64,000 nucleotides of DNA from Warburgia ugandensis (taxonomy: Eukaryota; Streptophyta; Magnoliopsida; Canellales; Canellaceae), in contig CP141139.1 of the NCBI GenBank assembly GCA_035236585.1, positions 18,554,990 to 18,618,989 of the forward strand, in the 5' to 3' direction. The position numbers were made by a program, and so were the translations under genes. Under the pieces are notes generated by a model. That model did no database searches. It was not told the DNA's origin and worked only from the letters and a program-made list of their open reading frames with translations. Shown in pieces: positions 13,854 to 25,223 of the stretch (position 1 is the stretch's first letter; every line of letters starts with the position of its first letter).

Positions 13854-13897
13854 ATATATATATATATATATATATATATATCTGTGTGTGTGTGTGT
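13854..13897. repeat. Compound (TA)n(TG)n microsatellite
   Basis: About 29 bp of alternating TA followed by about 15 bp of alternating TG. Confidence 0.9.
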
Positions 13898-14978
13898 AAC
13901 CTATCTAAGGGTCCACATGATCAACGGTTAAAGATTACCAACTATAGGGTCCCACTTGTAACTGTAGCAGGTCATACCGTGTATACTCCGGTTTACGCTG
14001 CGATTATCATCTATAGTTTCTCCTTCCTGTCGACATTTCCACATGCATGGCACAAGCCATTTAAATATCATTTGTTTTCTCATTAATCAATTGCTAAAAC
14101 AGGCGGTCTGTCGAGGAATATTAAATGGCTTTGGCCGGTCACTCTTTTCAAACTTCCCCCTACTCGAAACCCATACCCACATGTTTCATCACTCTCATTA
14201 CCTTCATATCTCTCAAAATCCCTCGATTTACACCCATCAAAGCTACTAGGTTCAGCCACAACAAGCGCCGTTACCAGTGAAATAGACAATGACTTAAAAG
14301 CAAGGAGGATCACTGTTTCTGTTTATGGAAGGCAGAGTTTGTAATTGTAGTAATTAATGAGTTCTATAGGAGTCTGCGAGTTTGGAAGCTTTTTGTTAAA
14401 ACTGGAATCGACCTTGCGAGAGTAGCAGGTCCTCGGGAAGAAACTTCCAAATACCAGAAAAATAGAGCAAGACCATGGACCGATCTAACAGAATTCCATT
14501 TTTCTTCTCTATCACATGCATAAAATCTACTTTTATTTTAGCTTTGTATAATCGACACGGTTTTAGAAGGGCCTAATCATTCAAAGAAGAGAAGAACACT
14601 GACAAGACGTCCTTTGAGAATGCAATCCCCGTGCATCTCTATGGTTCTTTTTCCTTTTTCTCTGCTTTCCCTGCGCATGTTTGTCCGTACACGACATTCG
14701 AAACCTAGATTTTCTGCTACATTTATTTTAAGGGAAATGAGTATTAGTGTATACTCGTACCTAGTCCTGACATTGCTACCACGCCCCCACATTTCCTTAA
14801 GGATTAGTAGAGTCTACTTGTTTAAATCTGTTCAGTATGTCACGCAGTGGATTTGCCATTCATCCTAAAACCCATCAAACAATTGCAAGCTTAGTTGTCA
14901 GTTCTTCCACTTTGATTAAATGGAATGACCCAGATCTTCTTCATTTTGGAGTAAAATTTTGGTCACTGATTCCAAAAC

Positions 14979-14980
14979 AT

Positions 14981-15016
<36 letters not shown>
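14979..15016. repeat. Compound (AC)n(AT)n microsatellite
   Basis: Nineteen bases of AC repeat run directly into about 20 bases of AT repeat. Confidence 0.9.
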
Positions 15017-15964
15017 TCAAAGGAAACTCCAGGGTCGAATAAGGAGCAACTTAAGGAGTTACAGACTTATCTATTATTATTAGTTATATACAGATTAGGA
15101 AGTAAGTCATTTTATTTACTCTTTCTCAATTTTTACATGTAGTTATTAATACATTTTTGGAAACTTAAAAATCACTTTCTCTCTCTGCCCAATTGAAAAA
15201 AGAATCTCGCTCTCACCAGCACTAAAAATAAAAATATCTAGAGCAAAATGAACTAATAGAGAACAATTGAAATGAACCAGATTATGTTAACATCAAATCC
15301 ATTGCATTTTCCATCGAACTGAACTTTCTGCAAATTCCGACAGGAATGAAACAGAATTGACAGCTATGACCATGACCATCTAATTTATGAAGTTTAAAGG
15401 GACTATTAGAAAACACTGATATCTATCCAACGGATCCTCTGCAAATGAAATGCTTAAGAGTTTTAGTATACGGCCGGTTCTGAGCAAATTCTACAAATGG
15501 ATATTTGATTCTTGAACAAATGGGCTCAGCTTGTATTTCTGTCCTGACTGGTCATCTTTTTGCTCGAGAAAATATGCACGTCTACGATGCAACAGCCTTC
15601 TTAATGGAATATCAATATTATTTTTTGTGGAGAATAACAATAGCTGCTTATAAAATAGTTTAAGAAAAGTTGTGGCGGATAACAGTCTGTAATAGGCTAA
15701 TTTGATTTCCTAAACTAATTCTCTTCTCAACTCGTGCAATTTCCTTTCCATCTGAACAATCTTATCTTCTTTAGACAGCCAGGAAGCTGTGATATACTAA
15801 GAAGCGGCTATAAAGCGTTCAAGCCCACAGAGTAACACGAACCTGATCCAAACCTTCGTTCCGGTGGCCAATCCTGAAGATGGCTGACATCAAAACTCAC
15901 TTATCCAAAGGGCAATTGCCTGCTTAACAGGTCAGTGAATAGGAAACTTCAACAATGGTCCAAA

Positions 15965-16345
15965 TTTGTGTTGTCTATCAGGAAACAGGGGAAGCGGGGC
16001 GAAGCTAGAGTAGGTTCAACGGCATGAGGACTACGAACACCTTATCTTAATAACCTTAAGATTTTTGTAGCCCATGGATGGATTTACGGCCCATTCTGTT
16101 CTATATCACGAAACGGGAGAAAAGTGGTGAAGCTGGAGTAGGTCCTTCCCGCATGGCAATTAGGACAAAACATCTTATCTTAAGAGCCCTCAAAGGTTGC
16201 TAACCCTTGAATGGACTGTATGGCCTCCTAGTGGTATCTTTACCCTTGAAATTAATAGCAGCTGGCACTTCTTGGTTTTGTCAGGCGGCGGGAGCGAAGT
16301 ATGGATTTTACTGCCCGTTCCGTGGTCTATGTAGTGTGTTACTTG
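15965..16345. repeat. Two to three tandem copies of a ~126-bp unit
   Basis: CTATCA-GGAAACAGGGGAAG ... GAAGCTAGAGTAGGT from 15,974 recurs as CTATATCACGAAACGGGAGA ... GAAGCTGGAGTAGGT from 16,101, including the following CTTATCTTAA and the ATGGAT-rich tail. A shortened third copy around 16,300 keeps ATGGATTTTACTGCCCGTTC. It is non-coding and lies upstream of the bHLH gene. Confidence 0.7.
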
Positions 16346-17970
16346 CCTTATTTTCAACTGCATTCTTGGACTAGACCAAGTCACTGGAACTTGCTGACCT
16401 ATTTGGAGACTCTCATGGTTTTTACATCCTTCGTCAAGTTGGGCTTGTTGGTCCCGTTTGGTGGGACGCAGATAGAAGTGACAGCATAGAAAATGTCCCC
16501 TGACTCGATGGAATAATTACTAGAAACAGTCCGCCACGGTATATACGGAGAGTAGAGACAAATGATGTAGTCAACCTAATGCAGGGGCGGGCGGACGGAC
16601 GGCCCGGATGGTTGGTGAGATCCTTAAGGGACGGGCAGATGGTTGGTAATACTGTTCGCCTTCTGATAATGCTCTTCTAATAGGCCCCACAAGAGATGAA
16701 GCTATCTAGGGGTTTTTCATGTGTGATTATCTTGGACATCCAATCAATGGGCTTTTCTTCAGTGAATGTCTGTGGGTTTCTATGTCTTTTCTGTTCGTCT
16801 AACTGCAATTAACAAATCAGAACCTTGTTACATAATGCCCAAATGCAGTATCCAAAAGCCGTATCATGCTCCTATTAATGCGTGCACTAAATGCGGTTTC
16901 CTTTACTACTGAGATTACTCATCTGATAGGCAATCAAAGATGATTAATCCTGACATTTCCAAGACTGATTTTTTTTGTTTTTTTTTTAAACCATCACATT
17001 GTTCCATAATTACTCTCACAAGCGCGCGCGCGCACACTTCGGCGGAGTCCAACTCGTTCCGTGCGCAGTTGGGACGTCATGGGCCACTACCCTACGCGGA
17101 CACACCCAAAAGTTATTGCATTTAGTTAACATCTCGAAGACTGATTGCCATGGTCCATAGACAACCAATCAATGGCCTTTTACTCTTGGAATTTCCACTA
17201 CTATATCTCGTTGGCTAATCTACCTAGAATCCACCGATTCAAAGTGTAACAATCGTCTGAATTGAGACACTCCCATTGGTTGATCCATCTCACCCAGGAC
17301 CCGCAAGGTAGAAATGAAGATCAAATGTATATGATAAGCTATTTGAAGCAATATATGGATAGCGTAGAATTTTTCTACAAATACATGCTCGGCTCATAGG
17401 TGTATTCTCGGAATATAAAAAGCTGGATGCAGGAGGCGCTGAATCAACAGAAGGATGACACAATCAATGGCAGGGGGCCCAACACTTTGTTGCTGTACGT
17501 TTGGGAGTCCCCACAACTGTCTGTCGCCGCTGCTGGACAAATCTGCCACGCCAATAATGCATGGGACCTTGTAAACCAGACAACCCTTTTCTCCTCTCTC
17601 TCTCAAATCTCCATAACTGGATTTCCCCCTTCTATCTCTCGTTTAATTCATTGGCTAGTTTCCACCCATTAGTTCCTTACCTACATCAACCCCATTCTCC
17701 CCAGTCTCTTCCTTCCTTCACCAACCCCTTCTCTTTCCATTTTTCTCTCCTTCTCTTCCCTTTTCTCTCTCTCCCTGCTTCACAGCATTTAATTCTTATT
17801 TTTTCCCCTCTAGAGATTTTCTACAGTATTGGCAACCAAGGAATATATGGGTCCTGGCATTTATTGCCTCTGCTTCCCATATTTCGAATGTTGGCGATCG
17901 GGAGAGAGTTAAAGACGCTGTTCTTGTGAAAGAATTAAGGGAGGTGTTCAAAAGTACGCACTTACCTGCC
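16346..17970 (+). other. Upstream region and probable 5' leader of the bHLH gene
   Basis: No other gene is seen. A purine/pyrimidine-alternating GCGCGCGCGC stretch lies at 17,022-17,036. From about 17,580 to 17,800 the plus strand is strongly pyrimidine-rich (repeated CTCT and CCCTT blocks), as in many plant 5' leaders. The transcription start cannot be fixed from sequence. Confidence 0.5.
17414..17420 (+). promoter_or_regulatory. Possible TATA box of the bHLH gene
   Basis: TATAAAA on the plus strand, about 550 bp before the predicted start codon. It would imply a long 5' leader. A TATA-less start within the pyrimidine-rich stretch is equally possible. Confidence 0.25.
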
Positions 17971-19792
17971 ATGGATAGGCTCCAAGGACCCATTAATCCC
18001 TGTGTAAGTTTGAGATGTTTTAAATGCTAACTTTTTCTCACACTCTTCACTACAGTTTTCTTACATCTGAAGATCTCCATATCCGAAACAAGAGCATTAA
18101 CTGCATTCAGTGCAGAGTTCATGTTTTTGAAATGAAGAAAACCTTTCCGCACTTCTTCACATTCTATTCTATTCTCTCTGCAATACAGACTCCTTCCAAT
18201 CACCGAAAGAGACCGTTTCTTCGTTTTCGATTTTCCATATCGGGGTCTTTGAATTTCAACCCTTCAAGAAAAATCTATTTGTTAATTTTGTGTTTTTGTA
18301 ATTGGATTTGCAGTTTCTGGGGGAGCAAATGAACGTGGAGTGCTTGGAACAAGGAAATGCTTTAGATATAAGTTATGGGTCATCATTGGAAAACATGAGA
18401 TTTGCAGAACCCTTCGGCTCAATGCCGTTTCTTCAAATGCTTGGAGTCGAGTCACCGACCATCCTGCCAGAACCAAATTTACAGCTTTTACTTAGATTAC
18501 ATCAGCAGAAGAAGCCATGGAAGGCTAACTTCTTCTCAGAAACAGATTCCAGAATCCCAACACTTGAGCTTGAGAGTTGCATTACTCACTCAGAATCACA
18601 TTCTCCAGCCAAATCTGAAACAAAAGAGCACCAGTGCCCACAGTCCTCTTGCCTAGAAGTTGCTAGTTCTGCTTGTAATCGTGAATCTGAGTCGATAGAA
18701 AATTGCAAGGTTGGAAACTGTGGTTCTTCTTCCATCTGGGTTCGTAATCAAGCAGCCACAAAATTTGATAAGCCCACCCCTCTTAGAGAGAAGAAAAAGA
18801 GGAAAAGAACAAGGCCCTGCAAAAACAGTCAAGAAGTAGAAAGCCAGAGAATGACCCACATTGCCGTAGAAAGAAACCGGAGGAAGCAAATGAACGACCA
18901 TATCAACGCTTTACGCTCTATCATGCCTTCTTCATTCATTCAAAGAGTAAGAAAACACAACTCTCTCTCTCTCTCTCTCTCTCTCTCCTTATTAGAACTT
19001 TTTGACCCAACTCAGGGAGACCAAGCTTCAATAATAGGGGGCGCCATTGATTTTGTGAAAGAGTTAGAACAGCTTTTACAGTCATTACAAGCGCAGAAAA
19101 GGATGAGACAGATAGACGAAGGATACAGCCCAGATTCTTCCACTCCTTGCGATGGCTTTTTCATTTCCCCTCAATACACCTCTTATACTTCATCCCGTCC
19201 GTCGGATTTCAACTATCTTCTAGATGGGTACATCGACAGCAATGACGAATTCACCGCCGAAAACAAGTCTGCAGTTGCTGATATTGAAGTAACAGTTATT
19301 CAAACACATGTTAATCTTAAAGTTTTGTCTCCAAGAAGGCCAGGCCAACTTCTTAAGGCTATTGCTGCTTTGGAAGATCTCGAACTTGCCATTTTACACC
19401 TCAATGTTACATCTCTAGAATGCTCCGTTCTCTACTCATTCAATCTCAAGGTAAACGACAACGTGGCATTTCAAGTTCCTAGACTAAATTTCTATTTCAC
19501 AGCCCTAGAATGAGACAAGATTACTTAAATATAGATAAAACAGCCATAAAACTGTGGGTTTTTTGTTGTGAAGTATGATTTTATCTTTGAATTTAAATAT
19601 AGCCCGAAAATTGTGGTTTGCTTGTTTTCAAGTGTCACCCAGTCCCAAACAGCCCATTAGTCAAAATGTTTTATAGCACAGCCATAACCCAGTTCTTATT
19701 TGTTGCAGATTGACGAGAAGTGTAAGTTGGCTTCGGCCGATGAGATCGCAACGGCAGTTCATCAGATTTTCGGTTTCATTAACAGCAGCTGA
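17971..19792 (+). CDS. Group Ia bHLH transcription factor (bHLH57/67/70-like)
   Basis: Predicted spliced coding sequence: 17971-18003, 18314-18946, 19016-19450 and 19709-19792, all phase 0 with GT-AG introns, giving 394 residues. The first exon encodes [11 protein letters not shown], the conserved N-terminus of this clade (MERFQGHINPC in relatives). I chose this start for that reason. The ATG at 18,329 is an alternative if exon 1 is skipped. Domains: PFLQML at 49-54, a basic stretch [11 protein letters not shown] at about 169-179 (likely nuclear signal), and a bHLH at about 190-253. The H193-E197-R201 triad predicts E-box/G-box binding. Helix 2 follows [21 protein letters not shown], and an ACT-like dimerisation fold covers 312-394, ending in [19 protein letters not shown]. 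The clade includes the stomatal factors SPCH, MUTE and FAMA, but the N-terminus points to the bHLH57/67/70 branch. The 69-nt second intron lies in the loop and has no stop in frame. Confidence 0.92.
18961..18987 (+). repeat. (CT)n microsatellite in the 69-nt intron
   Basis: Twenty-seven bases of uninterrupted CT between donor (18,947) and acceptor (19,015). It makes up 40 percent of the intron and supplies its polypyrimidine content. Confidence 0.9.
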
Positions 19793-22134
19793 GAGTGTTA
19801 TTGATACCCCAAACCACGAGAGAGAGAGAGAGATTGTATGTAGTACCAGGGGACAGTAAAGAGAAACAGTTGCAGTGGGAAGGACTGATTTTGCTTGTTT
19901 CGATACAAAGGTCCTTCTTTTGTCTTTCTTTTTGTTCATTTATTGCTGTCACTCTTGCCCACACTAATTTTGAATTTCTAACAATCATCATTAACAATGA
20001 TGCTTCTCTTTTCGTATTGACAATTCCCTGCGCTGTTTCCCTTCTCCATCCCTCCTTTTACTTTCTTTTTCTTTTCGTTGAGCTCAGTGAGGACTTCTGG
20101 CTAAATCTACGAGCTTCCCATCCTCCAATTTCTGACCTTTTCCTTCGATTCTACTTTCTTTAGAAGAAAACCCCGTACGAATATTATGAAGCAAAGCTAT
20201 GTACTCATTAATTAATCCAGTAATGTCGGTTTTAATGTTGCACTTTACACGTAATGATGTGCTCTGTTTCGAGGGCATGATCAATGTCTCGAAAGCATTG
20301 CATCAGACATTTGACATTGAGGTGAGTGGGCCCCAACCAGTAGGGCTACAGTGATTGAGGTTAATTATGATCTTTGGAGATTTAGCTAGTTGGAATTCCC
20401 AAATGAGGGAATCTTGCCAGTACCGGATTCTTTCCTATAAGACTTGATGGTTTTACTTGTTTATTTGTTCTGGTTTATGTGGAAGATATAAAGTAGATTT
20501 GGTGGGGAAAACTACAGTGAAGGTTCAAGTGCAGTAAGAATAAAAGACTTGTCCCTTCTGCCTCCTAACATTTGGAGCTGTAAATGGTGAGTCGCATTGA
20601 TCACTTCGAAATGTGAGGACAAAAGTACACGTAGGTCCAACTTATTTTTATGATCAGAACCACTTATGTGATGGATGGAGTCGCAAATTTCTAACCCATC
20701 TGATAATTCTATCGTTTTGATTAGTTAACTTCCAGCGAACGGTTGGGGAAAAAAGCAAGCCAGCAGCCATCTATATTCATCACCAAAACCTTCCCATATC
20801 AAAGGCATTATTTAATCATCAAATGCTGAAAATTTTATACATGACTTGTTATTAGCATACCCCACCAGCTGAATGGTTTGATCTTTGAAGACTTGTCCCA
20901 CTCCTACCCTTTCAAGCTAATATTGTCTTGCTAAGTATGCGCATCCACCACATAAGAGCACATTTACTTGAGCATATGATATAGAAAATGTGATTATTAG
21001 TACAGTACACAACAGTTGTTAGCATCCAACACGTGGGACGGTCCAGTTTAGAGTCAATTATTGCAGGGTGGATTTTCTCTTATGGTTGTCTCAAAAAATT
21101 CGTTGATCGGTGAAAAATACTAAGGCCATCTCCTTAATAATAAGCTTAATATCTCGGAAACCCGAATAAGGGCCTTGGAAGGTCGTATATAATCTGATTT
21201 ACAGGATTATGGTGGATTATTCCATATTATTAGACTATAAAAACCTTGCTTTTGGCAAGAATCAACATAATCTGCTTATGGGATAGGAATTGATATAATT
21301 GTTTCTATTTTTTATTCATTAGTCTCTAATTAATGCTATGGACAGCTATAACTCTAACTCTATGTTGGCTCAAATTTATGAAGATATGAATAGTTTATAA
21401 TGTTGTCTTTGACTTAGATGTTGCATGCTTCAAAATTTCTGTCCATTGGATGATCTTAGTCATTGTTTTCTTCTACTAGAACGATGAGAATTTTGGAGCA
21501 TAACCTATCCAAGTCAAGAAAAACATTATGAATGAATTAAATCTCAATGAATATAGGTCCAACTAGAGTTATGGCCTTCTCTATCATTTAATAAGGGGCT
21601 AATGTATTAAAAGTGGGGAGTGATTATGTCATAAGTCTTATGTGGTTATGCTAGGTTATTGCATTTATATTTATACAAGATAATCCTGCAAAATACATAA
21701 ACGAAGTATAAGCTTGCCAATCGGAGCCCCAAGTAACGCAATAGAAGCCTGAGTTGATTTCACGACACAAAGTTTGTAAATGAACTATGTTCTAAGAATT
21801 TCGACATGCACCCTTAGACAAACAATGTCCAACCCCGAAACCCTAAATTCATTAAGTCTTGCCAATTGGTTGGCCACAGCCTTTGGATGCGGACTGCATT
21901 AAGCTTTAATAGCCGAGTTGATTTTATCCTCACATACAACCCTATGAGAAACAGTCAAGTTGCACGTCCTCCCTGTATGCCACACACCACACATGTAGAT
22001 TACATCGTAATCTTATCCTCTTCCAAGATATTTACAGCGTTACCTGTGGATTAGACAGTCAGTTTTGATCTCTCTTAAAATATAAAGAATGGACCAAGTG
22101 ACTTAAAGCACGAGATTAAATATTTGACAGGCTG
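19793..22134. other. 3' flank of the bHLH gene and gene-free region
   Basis: The first few hundred bases are the likely 3' UTR, with a (GA)n run at 19,818-19,833. No AATAAA close to the stop was identified. From 20.3 to 22.1 kb I find no coding region or repeat structure. Confidence 0.45.
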
Positions 22135-22381
22135 TTAGTGGTGCTTGAGATGAGATCATCTAATGTGATATGAGATGATATGGACCATATCTGATGCTTG
22201 AGCTGAGATGAGATGAATCATCCCAATGATAGCGGTGCTTGAGATAAAAATAATCTTATATTAACAAATAATTAAATAAATTTTCAGTCATCTCACTTCA
22301 TCTTATGTAAAATTTGGTTATCTCAAGATGGATCTCATATCATCTTATTTTAAGTTAGCTTTTTATCTGAAGAACCACTAA
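22135..22381. mobile_element. 247-bp MITE-like element
   Basis: TTAGTGGTGCTTGAGAT at 22,135 and ATCTGAAGAACCACTAA ending at 22,381 form inverted ends (15 of 17 match). Inside are repeated GAGATGAGAT / ATCTCATCTC-type blocks on opposite sides. There is no coding capacity. The superfamily is uncertain because no clean target duplication is visible. Confidence 0.6.
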
Positions 22382-22482
22382 TACCATGTGAAAATCCTGG
22401 TAGGGCATTCCATGACCCCATCCAGTCTTGAATTTGTTGAATGTGTTGCCTAGGTGTTCAATATTTTAGGTTAAACAATGAG

Positions 22483-22891
22483 GAGGAATGACAGCATAGT
22501 ATGTAAAAATACACTAAGTTAGTGCAGTGTCGCCCACTTTTGCATGATGAGCTGCACCCTTGGCTGATAAAATATGTTCATTTGAAGGCTTCAACATTGG
22601 ATGACTAATGCGCCAAAATTTGTGAAGATTGGACAAGCCTATAATCCAAAAGAATTGGGCTTATGGGCAGTTAAGTACATTGTCTAATGAAAAGTCCGTG
22701 ATCTACTAGTAACAAATAGAAATTTGGAAGATTGTAATCATCCAATCACTTTCATATTTGGTATGTAAGATATCTAAAGCTAGAGAAATTAGATAGGTTT
22801 GTTTGATTGACCAGGGGTGAGGCCCATTATGCAAAAGTGGGCAACATTACACTAACTTGGAATAGTGTTGTTCATTATGATATCATTCCCC
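22483..22891. mobile_element. 409-bp MITE-like element with ~75-bp inverted ends
   Basis: The left end reads GAGGAATGACAGCATA, then ACTAAGTTAGTG and GCCCACTTTTGCAT. The reverse complement of the right end reads GGGGAATGATATCATA, then CCAAGTTAGTG and GCCCACTTTTGCAT in the same order. The interior is AT-rich and non-coding. The long inverted ends fit Mutator-like non-autonomous elements. The target duplication is not resolved. Confidence 0.7.
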
Positions 22892-23219
22892 AATAAAAGA
22901 ACATCTTGGTGATTATATGGCCAAGAAAAAGCTGAGTAATGGATGAACTATGGAGCAGTAGAGATAAATTTGCATTTGAAGGATTCTATCTAATATATCT
23001 AGAAATCATAACATTTTCAACTAACAACTCTTAGAGGAGTAACTTGTTGTATTGTGCATTGAAAAATACAAAGTAAACTTAGGGAGAAAGCAAGAAAATT
23101 ATAGATATTATAGTAGAAAAGTAGTTAAGCATATATGAGTAATCCCATCATGTAAATAGCTTCTTATTTGCAACTATGTATTGATAATGCCTACAGTTTG
23201 GGTCGAGCAAAATTTTGGC

Positions 23220-23221
23220 TA

Positions 23222-23279
<58 letters not shown>

Positions 23280-23281
23280 TA
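23220..23281. repeat. 62-bp perfect palindrome centred on (TA)25
   Basis: TAACCT, twenty-five TA units, then AGGTTA. The whole stretch is self-complementary and could extrude as a cruciform. Confidence 0.9.
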
Positions 23282-23410
23282 CATGTTAGAGAAGTTAAGT
23301 GCAAATATAATCACATGTATCTTTATTTGGAGCTTGATAATGGCATGGCTGTTAATTTGCAATAGGTACCTAGATTAAGTTACATGTTAGAGAAGTTAAG
23401 TGCAAATATA
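23279..23410 (+). repeat. Pair of identical 31-bp direct repeats
   Basis: The 31-bp sequence at 23,279-23,309 (starting TTACATGTTAGAGAAG) recurs without change at 23,380-23,410, 101 bp away, directly beside the TA palindrome. Confidence 0.9.
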
Positions 23411-24487
23411 AAATAAAATACTCATATCAATAAAAATAATTGTAATAATTTATTGGAAAAAAAAAATGGACCCCTAGTCCCTTTTCAACTCTCTAGCATT
23501 GAATTGATGAGAACACACATTCCTAAACTGGCCCGAAAAGAGTGAACGCTAGTAGCCTCACTTTACTCGTTCGCTATTTGTTCTTGTATTGGTTGGAGAT
23601 TGAACCAAAATGGTTAATCTTTCATTAATAAATGAGATCCTAGGGTTTTTTTCCAGTAATTTTAAAACTATTTTACAAGGCAAATTCCCTAACTTTATCA
23701 AGTACCTTTGAAAAAAAAATGAAGTGCAAGAAGTTTTCCTGAAAATTGTTTCCAAAAACCCTATTTGTCTTTCTCCTCTCTTTTTTTCACATTTACAAAT
23801 AAGATATGGAAATTTTTTCAAGTAATATAGCCCATAAATATAATATTGCATGTAAAATGTCTCAAGAAAAGCCCTGTCAAAGTCTAGTATGAACTACCAA
23901 GTAAAGTAGTATACAACCAAGTAAAGTAATGTGTATACAAAAGAATGATTTTAAGTACAATTGTCAAGCTCTAAAAAATGACAAAAGAATGTGCACTCGT
24001 TAAACCATATATCATCTTCATAGATTAGTCAGCTGGCAGCCTTGACGTTCTCCTTCAGCATACCTTAGCCTCACCCCTTGAATCTATGGATTTGGTCGTG
24101 TGAGTATATGAATATACTTAACGAGTAGAAAAATGTCTACAAACTCAAAAACTTGACACATATCTCATCCTTACACTCATTCACTTTATGCAATACATCT
24201 TTCATTTATCAAGTCTGAAAACAAGCTTATCTAATACAATATGGGCATGAAATATCAAGCATATTGACTTTGCATCTATTGACACACCCCAACTATCTTT
24301 GAATTTACTAAAATTCACAACAATCATAACACTACTTGTAGGACTGCTATGTTATGCAGTCCAACCCTAAAGGTCTGTCTATATGATCATCGTTGATACC
24401 AAAACGAAAGACTCTTGTCACTATGTGAATGGGAGGAGACAAATCAAAGAGGTGGTTCACCCATTATCTGCCAACCAAATCCCACTA

Positions 24488-24519
24488 TATGGGTTTGGGT
24501 ATCTATGGGTTTGGGTATC
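24488..24519 (+). repeat. Two perfect 16-bp tandem units
   Basis: TATGGGTTTGGGTATC occurs twice head to tail. Confidence 0.9.
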
Positions 24520-25223
24520 TATCAAAAAGTTTTGGAGGGTGGTTACCAGCCAAGTACCCCTAGCATAATGAACTCCATCAAGTGTTATAGCTTGAAAATT
24601 AGCATCCAATGAGTCCCTCTAGACACGTCTATACCTTATCTAGACATTAGTCTCACACTTTGTCACATCTCATGGGCTTAAATCATCTTAACATTCTGAA
24701 TCAAGTTGTACATGTGAAAGATGAGTCATCTTGGGTCCTATTGCCCTCCTTTGCAACCATCTAGGTTGGAAAGGCTACTGACCTTTCTATTCAGGTCACT
24801 ACTCATGTACAAATCGTCAATCCCTAGTGAATAGCTCATTTTGAGGATTGACCTCATGATTTGAGGTTATCCAACCTAATTCAATGGGATTTAAGTTTCC
24901 CAGAGGTCTAGGTTCATTTGAAGTAATTTGTTTGGTCAACATCAAAGACATGGGTATTTGGTCCAATTAAATATATGGAGGAAGATCTCATGGTCAAAGA
25001 CCCTAAGGCAACAACTTAATGGGCCTGCATAACTCCTATAACTACTTTCCAATATTGAAGATTAATTCCTAATATTTTAGGATCGATCTTCAGTTTAAGA
25101 TTTCATTCATTTTCAATAGTTTAAGATTTCATTTGTTGAGACTAAATTTAAGAACAAATTTCAGTAATGTATGTCCTCTTCCTAAGGGTCTAGAATTTTA
25201 AATTTCTTCTTAATTCAGGCTGC

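Larger units (their letters stand above)
13401..15957. other. No recognisable gene; microsatellites
   Basis: Mixed composition, becoming GC-richer after 13.9 kb. It contains (TA)n/(TG)n at 13,854-13,897 and (AC)n(AT)n at 14,979-15,016. The short open frames here have no family match. Confidence 0.45.
22892..25100. other. AT-rich gene-free region
   Basis: Contains the TA palindrome and short direct repeats listed separately. No coding region is recognised. Confidence 0.45.

Noticed and set aside
18302-19513. Single uninterrupted 403-codon reading of the bHLH gene
   Set aside because: It starts at TTG within an intron end, reads through the 69-nt intron that splits the bHLH loop, and runs past the donor at 19,451, missing the last conserved exon.
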